Positions 48,175-56,453 of a stretch of 64,000 nt of DNA are shown here, in pieces (the stretch's first letter is position 1; the number at the start of each line of letters is the position of its first letter). The position numbers and the translations under genes were made by a program. Source of the stretch: Hymenobacter cellulosilyticus. Lineage in GTDB: Bacteria; Bacteroidota; Bacteroidia; Cytophagales; Hymenobacteraceae. The DNA lies in contig NZ_CP095046.1 of assembly GCF_022919215.1 (NCBI RefSeq), positions 2,098,501 through 2,162,500 on the forward strand. Direction: 5' to 3'. The notes under the pieces were generated by a model. It searched no databases, was not told the DNA's origin, and saw only the letters and a list, made by a program, of their open reading frames with translations.

Positions 48175-48618
48175 ATGCGCCTGTTGTCACCTTCTCCACT
48201 GGTCGATTTATCGTACCGTCCCGATTTACATATTATGGTGGTCCGTTGGCTGAATACGGTTGAAGAAACCGAAGCCAAGCGCATCTACCAGGCCATAGAA
48301 GTGGCCGCCGAGCATCACCAGTGCCGGTTCTGGCTGGTTGACGCCCGCCGCCGGCCCAGCTTTAATCCCAGCGTTACGAAGTGGGTTTTTGAGGAATTGG
48401 CGCCTACGGTAGCGAGCCGCTTCGGCGGAGCTTTGCACTTAAGCTACCTTGTGTCGCCGGAGCATCTGGCAGGGGCCCAGGACTTTTGGCACACCCACGT
48501 GGCGCCCAGCGGGTCGGCCTTGCCCTACCGCCTGCATTATGCTACTGATGAGGGCACCGCTACCGAGTGGCTGCTGCAAGCCCAGCCCATGCCAGCATCC
48601 GGGCAGCAGTCGGCGTAG
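48175..48618 (+). CDS. Hypothetical protein, STAS/SpoIIAA-like fold suspected
   Basis: 147 residues from the ATG at 48175 (MRLLSPSPLVDLSYRPDLHIM); a start at 48142 is also possible. The order LHIMVVRWLNTVEETEAKRIYQAIEVAAEHHQCRFWLVDARRRPSFNPSVTKWV resembles SpoIIAA-like proteins that begin with a beta-strand, then an alternating helix and a strand ending in D-x-R. The rest (RFGGALHLSYLVSPEHLAG) continues the pattern. Soluble, no catalytic motif. I recognise the general look but not a function. Confidence 0.6.
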   Translation: MRLLSPSPLVDLSYRPDLHIMVVRWLNTVEETEAKRIYQAIEVAAEHHQCRFWLVDARRRPSFNPSVTKWVFEELAPTVASRFGGALHLSYLVSPEHLAGAQDFWHTHVAPSGSALPYRLHYATDEGTATEWLLQAQPMPASGQQSA

Positions 48619-48727
48619 GCTGGCACGACATAGCATAGCCGGTGAGCTTAGGAGGGCATGAGTATGCCCCAGCAACCTATACTGGCAACCAGTACCAGGC
48701 CGAGGTACTGGTTTATCTGTTGATACC

Positions 48728-48955
48728 ATGCCCGCTGACGAGCAAATAGCGCGTGTTCTGATTTTCTACGCGCTGGCGTTGGTTTTGCCCTTCCTGACTT
48801 TATTGGCTTTGGTACTTATACCCCTAAAAAGGGCAGGTATTGCCAGGGTATTTGCTGGGGCTTTTGTAGCTACGGTGCTGCTGCAGGTAGTACTCATGCA
48901 GGCCGGTAATCCAGGGAGCCAGTCTTGGCAGGAGGCACTTCAAACGTATGGCTAA
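48728..48955 (+). CDS. Small hypothetical membrane protein
   Basis: 75 residues with two hydrophobic helices (about 8-30, ARVLIFYALALVLPFLTLLA, and 41-58, RVFAGAFVATVLLQVVL) joined by a basic loop (LIPLKRAG). The positive loop between the helices suggests both termini outside. Not recognised. It lies 110 bp after the STAS-like gene on the same strand. Confidence 0.5.
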   Translation: MPADEQIARVLIFYALALVLPFLTLLALVLIPLKRAGIARVFAGAFVATVLLQVVLMQAGNPGSQSWQEALQTYG

Positions 48956-49064
48956 GCATGGCTGCCGACTACTTCCCTGTGCTTTGGAATAACCTTTTGC
49001 ATCAAGGCAATCAGGGGTAAATAACGCAATAATAACTTGCGAGGAAGGTACTAATAGCCTGTGC

Positions 49065-50591
49065 TTACATAAACAGCTTGCGCAGGGCCCACAGACTCCA
49101 CACAATTACCATCAGGCCCACGCCCACAAACATCCAGCGGGTAGGAATGCGGCCCGCCAGGCGGGCGGCAAACGGGGCCGCGGCTATGCCTCCCACCACC
49201 AAGCCCAGGATAATCTGCCAGTGGGTAATGCCGATGGTGGCAAAAAACGTGAAGGCGCTGGCAAACGTGACGAAAAACTCCGTGACGCTGACCGAGCCGA
49301 TGACGTACTGCGGCGTGCGGCCCCCGGCAATCAGGGTGCTGGTTACCAGAGGGCCCCAGCCGCCGCCGCCGAAGGAGTCGAGGAAGCCGCCGGCGGCCGC
49401 CAGCAGCCCCAGCTTCTTGTGCTTCTTGCGCGCTCCGGGCTTAGTAAAGGCCTTGGTAAGTATGCGCAGCCCCAGCAGCAGCAGGTAGATGGCCAACAGC
49501 GGTTTCACGTAGGCACCGTAGGTTTCGCCGAAGCGCGACAACAGGTAAGCTCCCGTCACGGCCCCGAGCACGCCCGGAATCAGCAGCACTTTGAACAGCT
49601 TCTTGTTCACGTTGCCGAAGCGGTAGTGGTGGTAGCCCGAGGCTCCGCTGGCAAACATTTCGGCGGTGTGAATACTGGCACTTACCGCTGCCGGCGAAAT
49701 ATTCATGCTCATCAGACTAATGGCCGTTACTACGCCGTAGCCCATGCCCAGCAGACCATCCACAATCTGGGCGCCGAAGCCGATGGCCACGAAGATGTAA
49801 AACATCCGGGCATTGGTAGCCACGCCCCAGACCTGGTCCCAGGTAACGTAATACGAGAGAATGTTGAAGACCAGCATGGCCGCAAAAGCCAGCAGGGAGG
49901 CCGTGGCAATCTTGCGCCAGCGCGCCGCCGCCGGCGACTCATACGCCGGCCCGCCGGCCAGCTCGGCCGTTACGGCGTTCAAGGACTTCACCTTATTGGC
50001 AAAGTCGCCGGCTAGCTTGCCCCGGATAATGGTCATGTGCTGCAACACTTCCTGCAGCTCGTTGGGCAGGGCGTCGGCTAACACAGAACGCAGGCGCTTG
50101 GCTACCGTGGGCGACTTCCCGTTGGTGGAAATGGCAATTTTCAGGTCGCCTTTCTGCACGATGGAGCCCAGGTAAAAGTCGCACTCGTCGGGCGTGTCGG
50201 CCACGTTGCAGAGCAAACCCAACTCCCCGGCGTGGGCCTTGATGCCGCGGTTGAGCACGGGGTTGTCGGTGGCCACAAAGATGATGTCGTGGCCCACCAG
50301 GTCGACGTGGGTGTAGGCGTGCTGGCGCAGCTGCACCTGCGCGTGGGCCTCAGCCAGCAGCAGAATGCCGGGTAGAAACGTCTCACTGACCACCGTAACG
50401 GCCGTAGCCGGGCTATTGCCCAGAATTGCCGTCAGCTTTTCCAGGCCCACGGCTCCGCCGCCCACCACCAGCACCCGAAACTTCTCGAGCTTGAGGAAGA
50501 TGGGAAACAGGTTGTTGCCCGCCGGTGCGGCCGGGCCGGGCGGAGCCAGCGGCGGCAGGGCTACTTCGGTAGGAAGAGGCGAGGTGGTCAT
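49065..50591 (-). CDS. Fusion of precorrin-2 dehydrogenase (CysG N-domain/Met8-like) and TSUP sulfite/sulfate permease
   Basis: 508 residues. Residues about 25-180 are the siroheme synthase N-terminal domain: FPIFLKLEKFRVLVVGGGAVGLEKL (NAD site), DIIFVATDNPVLN, DECDFYLGSIVQKGDLKIAISTNGKSP. It oxidises precorrin-2 and inserts Fe2+ to make siroheme. Residues about 188-508 are eight membrane helices of the TauE/SafE (TSUP) family (GFGAQIVDGLLGMGYGVVTAI, GGGGWGPLVTSTLIAGG). The last gene of the sulfate cluster, 70 bp after cysI. It couples cofactor synthesis to anion transport in one chain; the direction of transport (sulfate in or sulfite out) is open. Confidence 0.88.
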   Translation of the reverse strand: MTTSPLPTEVALPPLAPPGPAAPAGNNLFPIFLKLEKFRVLVVGGGAVGLEKLTAILGNSPATAVTVVSETFLPGILLLAEAHAQVQLRQHAYTHVDLVGHDIIFVATDNPVLNRGIKAHAGELGLLCNVADTPDECDFYLGSIVQKGDLKIAISTNGKSPTVAKRLRSVLADALPNELQEVLQHMTIIRGKLAGDFANKVKSLNAVTAELAGGPAYESPAAARWRKIATASLLAFAAMLVFNILSYYVTWDQVWGVATNARMFYIFVAIGFGAQIVDGLLGMGYGVVTAISLMSMNISPAAVSASIHTAEMFASGASGYHHYRFGNVNKKLFKVLLIPGVLGAVTGAYLLSRFGETYGAYVKPLLAIYLLLLGLRILTKAFTKPGARKKHKKLGLLAAAGGFLDSFGGGGWGPLVTSTLIAGGRTPQYVIGSVSVTEFFVTFASAFTFFATIGITHWQIILGLVVGGIAAAPFAARLAGRIPTRWMFVGVGLMVIVWSLWALRKLFM

Positions 50592-50660
50592 GGAAAGGTG
50601 ATTGGCTGGCGAAAGAAAGGGCAGGCGGGAGCGGGAGGGCGGAGCAGAAAGAACCCGGGG

Positions 50661-52376
50661 CTAGGCGTGGAAGTTCTGCCCGTGGGTGGTAGCGGCCACG
50701 ACGCCGCGGCGAACAACGAAGTCGCCGAAACGCTCGGCGGGCTGACGCTCAGCGGCGTAGGCTTCGAGCAGGGGCGTGAGCTCCCGCAGGATTCCGTCTT
50801 CGTCGAGCATCTCTTTGTAGAGCTTGTTGAGCCGCTCACCAGCGTGATTGGCTCCTAAGTATAGGTTATATCGGCCAATTGCTTTGCCCACCAGCCCGAT
50901 TTCGCCCAGGTAAGGCCGGGCGCAGCCGTTGGGGCAGCCCGTCATCCGGATCAGGATGCCGTCGTCGGTCAGGTTGTTGGCCCGGATGACCTGGTCAATC
51001 CGGTCGAGGAGCTGCGGAAGATAACGCTCGGCTTCCGCAAATGCCAGAGAACAAGTGTTTAACGCAACGCAAGCCAGGGAGTTAAGCCGCAGCGCGGTCT
51101 GCTTTTCGGTCTTGCTCCACACCCCATGTTCCTCCAGAATAGCCTGCAGCCGACTGCGGTGCTTGGGGCTGACGTTGGCAATGGTCAGGTTCTGGTTGCC
51201 GGTCAGGCGAAACTCGCCGGTGTGGAAGCCGGCAATTTCGCGCAGGGCGGTTTTGAGTAGGTAGCCCGGCTTGTCGTACACCCGGCCGCCCTCGATGAAG
51301 AGCGTCACGTGGGCCTGGCCGTCTTTGCCGCCGCTCCACCCGAAGGCGTCGCCGGAGGTTTCAAAATGGTAAGGCCGGGCTGGAGTCAGCTCGTAGCCCA
51401 GACGCTGGTGCAGCTCGGTTACGAAGGCGTCGAGGCCGAACTTGTCGATGGTGTACTTGAGGCGGCTGAACTTGCGGTTTTCGCGGTTGCCCCAGTCGCG
51501 CTGAATGGTCAGCACCTTTTCGCACACGTCTACCACTTTCTCGGCTGGTACGAAGCCGATGACGTCGGCCAGGCGCGGGTACGTTTCGGGCATCCCGAAC
51601 GTCATACCCATGCCGCCGCCGATGGCTACGTTGAAGCCCAGCAGTTGACCTTTGTGCTCAATGGCAATCAGGCCAATGTCGTTGGCAAACACGTCGGCAT
51701 CATTCGTCGGCGGCACGGCCAGGGCAATTTTGAACTTGCGGGGCAGGTAGGTCTTGCCGTAAATCGGCTCGAAGTCTTCCTGCTCGCCCTCGTTGATGGC
51801 GCTGGAGTAGGTCGATTCGCCGTTCAGCCACAAATCCCAGTAGGCCGTGGTGCGGGGCGTGAGGTGGTTGCTGATGGCTACCGAGGCCTCGTACACCTGT
51901 CGGTGCAGCTCCGATTCCTGCGGATTCGAGCTGCACATCACGTTACGGTTCACGTCGCCGCAGCCCGCAATGCTGTCCATGAGCACCTGGTTGAAGCCGG
52001 CTATGGTTTGCTGCAGGTTGCGCTTGAGCACGCCGTGGAGTTGGAAAGTCTGGCGGGTGGTGAGCTTGAGCGTGCCGTTGGCGTAGGCGTCGCTCAGGGC
52101 GTCCATGCGCTGCCACTGGTCGGCCGAGGCCACGCCGCCGGGCACGCGCACCCGAATCATGAAGGAGTAGAGCGGTTCGAGCTTCTGGCGCTTCCGCTCA
52201 CTTTCCAGGTCCCGGTCGGTTTGCTGGTAGGAGCCGTGAAACTTGATCAGGTGGGTGTCGTCCGGGTTCAGGGCGCCCGTCACGCGGTTTTGCAGGCTCT
52301 CGTCGATGGTGCCGCGCAGGTAGTTGCTGGCACCCTTGACGTGCTCGACTTCGGACAGCTTGATAGTCTCAGCCAT
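50661..52376 (-). CDS. cysI: Assimilatory sulfite reductase hemoprotein (beta subunit)
   Basis: 571 residues, as in E. coli CysI (570). The 4Fe-4S/siroheme cysteines are C-x5-C in CVALNTC and C-x3-C in TGCPNGCARP. Siroheme-binding Arg/Lys segments are present (ANGTLKLTTRQTFQLHG; MTGCPNGCARPYLGEIGLVG). It reduces sulfite to sulfide with six electrons from CysJ. Its ATG overlaps the stop of the DUF2490 gene by one base (TAATG), so the two are translationally coupled. Siroheme is supplied by cobA and the fused dehydrogenase in the same cluster. Confidence 0.93.
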   Translation of the reverse strand: MAETIKLSEVEHVKGASNYLRGTIDESLQNRVTGALNPDDTHLIKFHGSYQQTDRDLESERKRQKLEPLYSFMIRVRVPGGVASADQWQRMDALSDAYANGTLKLTTRQTFQLHGVLKRNLQQTIAGFNQVLMDSIAGCGDVNRNVMCSSNPQESELHRQVYEASVAISNHLTPRTTAYWDLWLNGESTYSSAINEGEQEDFEPIYGKTYLPRKFKIALAVPPTNDADVFANDIGLIAIEHKGQLLGFNVAIGGGMGMTFGMPETYPRLADVIGFVPAEKVVDVCEKVLTIQRDWGNRENRKFSRLKYTIDKFGLDAFVTELHQRLGYELTPARPYHFETSGDAFGWSGGKDGQAHVTLFIEGGRVYDKPGYLLKTALREIAGFHTGEFRLTGNQNLTIANVSPKHRSRLQAILEEHGVWSKTEKQTALRLNSLACVALNTCSLAFAEAERYLPQLLDRIDQVIRANNLTDDGILIRMTGCPNGCARPYLGEIGLVGKAIGRYNLYLGANHAGERLNKLYKEMLDEDGILRELTPLLEAYAAERQPAERFGDFVVRRGVVAATTHGQNFHA

Positions 52377-53167
52377 TACGGTTGGGGAGTTACAGGGGAA
52401 GGAGGAGCAGGCGTAGGCGCCGTGGCTACGGCGGGCCGCAAGTCGAAATTGTGGAAGTAGAAAAGCCGGATGGTGTGCTGGTTGCGGTACACATTGCCGG
52501 CCGGCAGCTGCTGAAACAAGTGCATGTAGCCGCCCTGCAGCTGGGCGTGCTTGTTAATCTGATACACCAGGCCGGCAAACAGCCGGTTCTGGTCGAAGTA
52601 ATTGAGGCGGATTTCCTTGCCGAAATTCATCATCACCTCGTTGTTGAGCAGAAACTGCACCCCGCCCGGCTCGAAACCGCGCTTGCTAAGCGGCACAAAC
52701 AACGCCGCGTTGTAGCGGGTGCGGTAGTTGAAGTCGAACTCGTCGAGCCGCTCGTTGCTGCGAATTGTGCGGCGGAACCGCTCCTCCAGTCGCACCCACT
52801 GCATGAGCCGGGCCTTCGGGAACTTCGTGAACCACTGCACCTGCTGCCAGGGCCGGTGCTCGGCCTGCGCGATGGTGCGGGCCCCGTCGGGGAAGTGGTG
52901 TACGTAGGCGTAGCCCCCGGTCAGGCGCACGTCGTCGGTGAGGTAGTAAGTCAGCCCGAAGCGGGCCACGCTCTGGAAAGCCGACTCCACAAAATGGTCG
53001 TGCAGGCGCAGGTGCAAATCGGTCCAGGAGCCCCAGTGCTGGGAAAAGCGCGTCTGGTTGAATACGCCCAGCCAGGTTTGCTGCTCCCGCACATACTCTT
53101 TCTGGGCGTGCAGCGGAGCCGTGGCCAGGAGGAACAATAGGATGGTAAGCAGCGGCAGGCGTTTCAT
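52376..53167 (-). CDS. DUF2490 family outer-membrane protein
   Basis: 263 residues, signal peptide ending PLHAQ (22). Beta-rich: FNQTRFSQHWGSWTDLHLRLHDHF, FQSVARFGLTYYLTDDVRLTGGYAYV, RTRYNAALFVPL, GGYMHLFQQLPAGNVYRNQHTIRLFYFHNFDLR, matching DUF2490, a barrel family of unknown role. The C-terminus is a Pro/Ala/Thr tail. Directly coupled to cysI (TAATG), which is not an expected partner; a role in sulfur-compound passage through the outer membrane is inference only. Confidence 0.8.
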   Translation of the reverse strand: MKRLPLLTILLFLLATAPLHAQKEYVREQQTWLGVFNQTRFSQHWGSWTDLHLRLHDHFVESAFQSVARFGLTYYLTDDVRLTGGYAYVHHFPDGARTIAQAEHRPWQQVQWFTKFPKARLMQWVRLEERFRRTIRSNERLDEFDFNYRTRYNAALFVPLSKRGFEPGGVQFLLNNEVMMNFGKEIRLNYFDQNRLFAGLVYQINKHAQLQGGYMHLFQQLPAGNVYRNQHTIRLFYFHNFDLRPAVATAPTPAPPSPVTPQP

Positions 53168-53215
53168 AGGAGAAATGGGTTAGGATGCTTGAATACCGAC
53201 GCAAAATCGTTGGCA

Positions 53216-53303
53216 GGCAGAGCGCAGCATCTTGCGGGCTGACGTTGCAGGAGTAATTGAAATTACCACGGCACGCGAGATGCTGCGCTGCGCTCTGCAT
53301 GAC
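53216..53303. repeat. Family A palindromic repeat
   Basis: GCAGAGCGCAGCATCTTGCGG ... GTTGCAGGAGTAATTGAAATTACC ... GCACGCGAGATGCTGCGC ... CTGCATGACG. Core as in 46264, outer arms different. Confidence 0.75.
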
Positions 53304-53322
53304 GTTCTTTTCTGTCGTTCTA

Positions 53323-56262
53323 TTACCGGATTACCGTGTTGTCAAAGGTTAGGGCCACGTAGTACAGGCCACCGATGGTGGGGCCGGCGGCGTACTGGAT
53401 GTAGCGGTTGTTGAGCAAGTTGGCCCCGCCCACTTTGATGGTGGCTTTCACGGCCGGAATCCGCACGTTTACCTGAGCGTCCACGGTCTGGTAGGCGGGC
53501 ACCTGGCCGTTGGCCAGCGGGCTTTCCCAGAGGAAGGAGCTCTGACGGCGCCACACCACATTAAAGCCCAGGTTGCGCACCACTTCGCGGTTGCCGAAGT
53601 TGAGGTTGGTGGCCCACTTCGGCGTGTTGAAGCCCGTGACGAAGATGTCGGACTGCTCGTTGGCGCGAATGTCGTTGTAGCTCACGTTGCCGCCCACGGT
53701 AAACTTCTGGAAGAAGTTATAGGTCAGGCCCAGCGTGGAGCCGTAGCTGTGGTACTTGTTCAGGGCATTGGTGTACACCCGGTAGCGGTCCTGGCGGGCA
53801 CCGCGGTTGCTGGTCAGGGCGGCCAGCACGGCGTCGTCGGTGCCGACCTGCACCTGTTCGCCGGCCGCGTTTTTGGGTACGCTTACTTCCACCTGGCCCA
53901 GGAAGCCCGAGTACACATTATAATAGGCGTCGGCATCCACCGATATGCGGTTGTCAAACAGCACGCTGCGGTAGCCCACCTCGTAGGCGTTGATTTGCTC
54001 GGGCTGCTCAGTAGGCAGGTTACCGACTTGCAGCAGGTCGCGGTTGGCCAGGGCAGCGCGGGTGCGTTTCTGGTCGGTGGTGCTGCTGCTGTTGTCGGCG
54101 GCCACGGCCTGGTTGACGGCCGCGTTAAAGGTCGAAATCGAGGCCAGGGTGTAGGAGTTGTCGAGGTAGTTCAGGCCTTCATTTACGCGGGCCAGGCCAC
54201 CCACGCGGCGCACGTTGCCGTTGTTGACGAACGACAGGGCCTCAAATAAGGACGGGAAGCGCCAGCCGTTCTGGTAGGAAGCCCGGAAGTTGTGCTTGGC
54301 CGCCAGCGTGTACACCGCCGCCACCCGCGGGTTAAGCTTAGGACTAAACTCGGGGTTGTAGTCGGCGCGGAGCGAGGCCGTCAGCTTCAGGCGGTTGTTG
54401 ATCAGCTCCCGGCTGGCCTGCACGAAGCCGCCTACTTTTTTGTAGTACTGGTTCTGGCCGCCGGCCTGAGTGCGCTCGGCCAGGGGCTTGCTGAAATCCA
54501 CGAAGTTGTTGCCGTCTGGAATTACTTCGTAGAGGCGGGAGTCGGCGCCCAGCAGCACATCGGCAAACCTGATGCGCTGACCAAGGTTCCAGATGGCCTC
54601 GGTGTGGTAGGTGTGGCTGCGCTGGGTGAGGGCCGCGCCGCCGGGCACCGGGGCACCCTTCACGTTCACGCCGCTGTCCCAGTTATTGGTTTTTACAATC
54701 TGGCTCTTAAGCTCGTTGAAGGCAGCGGTGCCAGGCACAGCGCGGCCGGCATCGGCGGCTACGCGGGCCTGCTGCATGGCGTCGGGCAGGGAAGCTCCGG
54801 CGTTGAGCTGGCTGAGCAGGGCGGTACGGAACTTGTCGCCCCAGCCCGTGCCGGTGCCCGTCACGTTGGTCGTGCTGGTTGCCCCGTTCTGCAAATCCAG
54901 GTTCAGAGCCAGTGGGTTGAGGTTGTAGGAGTCGCCAGTGTCTTCGATAAGCATATAGGCCCGGGCCGTGAAGTCCTGGCCCTTGAGCTCCACCTTGTGG
55001 TTTTGCACCGTCACGCCGTCGAGCTGAATCTTGTTGCCGCGCTGAAATACACCGTCCATCAGTCCGTAGCGGTAGCCGTAGCTTAGCTCCAGCTTGTCGG
55101 TGAGCTTATAGTGCAGGCTGGCGTCCACTTTGGCGTTGCGCACGATGGGGTTCGTCAGGTCCCGCTCGTAGTAGCCCGTACGGCGCACGTTGAAGGTTTC
55201 GGTGCGGCCGTTGTAGGGAATCTGGATGGCCACGTTGCCGGCGTTGTCGTCGCCGTAGCGGTTCCAGAGGTCGGCAGCGGGGTTTTGCTCTCCGCTGAGC
55301 TCGGCAAAGCGCGGGTTGGCCGACGACAAGTTCTGCGGGTTCTGGTCAATCTGGGTATTGGCCAGCCAATCAGTCCCGCGCAGAAAGCTGCCGTTCACTT
55401 TGTAGGCCCAGCGTTGCGAAGCGCCCAGCACCTGAGCCCAGCGCACGGCCGTTTCGGTCAGCACGCTCGGGTCCCGGTCGATGCCATCCACGTGGTTTAC
55501 GCCCAGCTTCTGGTACACGCTCAGGCCCTGGTAGGTGAAGGGGCTTTTGGTCGTCAGGTTGGCCATGCCGTTGATGGCGTTCATGCCATACAGGGCCGAA
55601 GCGGCACCGGGCGTGATTTCCACGCTGGCAATATCGAGTTCGGTGGGCCCAATGGCGTTGCCCAGCGGTACGCCTAGGGTGGCCGCCTGCATGTCGACGC
55701 CATCGACGAGCTGCATGAAGCGGAAGTTGTTCGGAATGTTGAAGCCCCGGGTGTTGGGCACCTTAAACGTGAGCGAACTGGTAGTCATCTGCACGCCCTT
55801 CACATTTTCCAGCGCGTCGTAGAAGCTCGGGGCGGGCGTTTCCTTGATGGCCCGGATGTCGAGCTTCTCAATGGCCACCGGGGAGCGGAGCCGGCTTTCC
55901 TCCACCCGCGAAGCCGACACTACCACCTCGTTGGTGAGCACCGCTCGCGACGACATTGACACTGACAAGGGGCTGGTCGCACTCACGATTTCCACCTCCT
56001 TGGCGTCGTAGCCCAGCATGTTGAAGACGAGGGTGAAGGGGAACTTGAGCTTCGACTTCAAAGCAAACTTGCCGTCGGCGTCGCTCAGCACGCCGGCCGT
56101 GCCGTTCTTCACGCTGATGCTCACCCCGGGCAAGGGTTGGTTGGTGCCGGTTTCGCGCACCACGCCGCTGATGGCAATAATATCGTCCTGGGCGTAGGCC
56201 GGGGCAATACTGGCCACCACCAGAAGCGGGGCCACGATAGAAGTTGTAACTATTTTTCTCAT
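53323..56262 (-). CDS. TonB-dependent receptor within the sulfate assimilation cluster
   Basis: 979 residues. Signal peptide ending AYAQ (25). CarboxypepD_reg-like domain about 28-110 (SGVVRETGTNQPLPGVSISVKNG), plug about 120-235 (VKGVQMTTSSLTFKVPNTRGFNIPNNFRF; IEITPGAASALYGMNAINGM), barrel to the end. Typical of iron or other nutrient receptors rather than SusC (no SusD next to it). Its place between cysJ and DUF2490-cysI, and a Cys-containing leader frame upstream, suggest uptake of a sulfur compound. The ligand cannot be read from sequence. Confidence 0.9.
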   Translation of the reverse strand: MRKIVTTSIVAPLLVVASIAPAYAQDDIIAISGVVRETGTNQPLPGVSISVKNGTAGVLSDADGKFALKSKLKFPFTLVFNMLGYDAKEVEIVSATSPLSVSMSSRAVLTNEVVVSASRVEESRLRSPVAIEKLDIRAIKETPAPSFYDALENVKGVQMTTSSLTFKVPNTRGFNIPNNFRFMQLVDGVDMQAATLGVPLGNAIGPTELDIASVEITPGAASALYGMNAINGMANLTTKSPFTYQGLSVYQKLGVNHVDGIDRDPSVLTETAVRWAQVLGASQRWAYKVNGSFLRGTDWLANTQIDQNPQNLSSANPRFAELSGEQNPAADLWNRYGDDNAGNVAIQIPYNGRTETFNVRRTGYYERDLTNPIVRNAKVDASLHYKLTDKLELSYGYRYGLMDGVFQRGNKIQLDGVTVQNHKVELKGQDFTARAYMLIEDTGDSYNLNPLALNLDLQNGATSTTNVTGTGTGWGDKFRTALLSQLNAGASLPDAMQQARVAADAGRAVPGTAAFNELKSQIVKTNNWDSGVNVKGAPVPGGAALTQRSHTYHTEAIWNLGQRIRFADVLLGADSRLYEVIPDGNNFVDFSKPLAERTQAGGQNQYYKKVGGFVQASRELINNRLKLTASLRADYNPEFSPKLNPRVAAVYTLAAKHNFRASYQNGWRFPSLFEALSFVNNGNVRRVGGLARVNEGLNYLDNSYTLASISTFNAAVNQAVAADNSSSTTDQKRTRAALANRDLLQVGNLPTEQPEQINAYEVGYRSVLFDNRISVDADAYYNVYSGFLGQVEVSVPKNAAGEQVQVGTDDAVLAALTSNRGARQDRYRVYTNALNKYHSYGSTLGLTYNFFQKFTVGGNVSYNDIRANEQSDIFVTGFNTPKWATNLNFGNREVVRNLGFNVVWRRQSSFLWESPLANGQVPAYQTVDAQVNVRIPAVKATIKVGGANLLNNRYIQYAAGPTIGGLYYVALTFDNTVIR

Positions 56263-56318
56263 GAGCTGGAAAGCAGGATTGAAAGGCAGTAGCAGGTAGG
56301 AAGGGGACGGCCGTACGG

Positions 56319-56381
56319 CGGGCAGCCCGGTTTTCAGGCGCGGCTACGACAACATCGGTTCGGGCAACCCAGAGTAGTCAT
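56319..56381 (-). promoter_or_regulatory. Possible Cys leader peptide and hairpin upstream of the TonB receptor
   Basis: A 15-codon frame (ATG 56381, stop 56334-56336) reads MTTLGCPNRCCRSRA: three Cys codons, two adjacent, then Arg-Ser-Arg. The stop is followed by GC-rich self-complementary CCGGGCTGCCCG (56319-56330) and the palindrome GCCGTACGGC. It starts 119 bp before the receptor's ATG. No T-run, so control would be of translation or by Rho. Confidence 0.45.
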
Positions 56382-56407
56382 GATGGAAATGATGCGGTTT
56401 GGATGTG

Positions 56408-56442
56408 TGCAAAGCCGAGCCGCAAAGGGCCACGGCTCGGCA
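56408..56442 (-). terminator. Terminator of cysJ
   Basis: On the minus strand GCCGAGCCG / CGGCTCGGC, 9-bp stem, 10-nt loop, then TTTGC; weak T-tract. Confidence 0.5.
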
Positions 56443-56453
56443 TCGTTTGGCGG

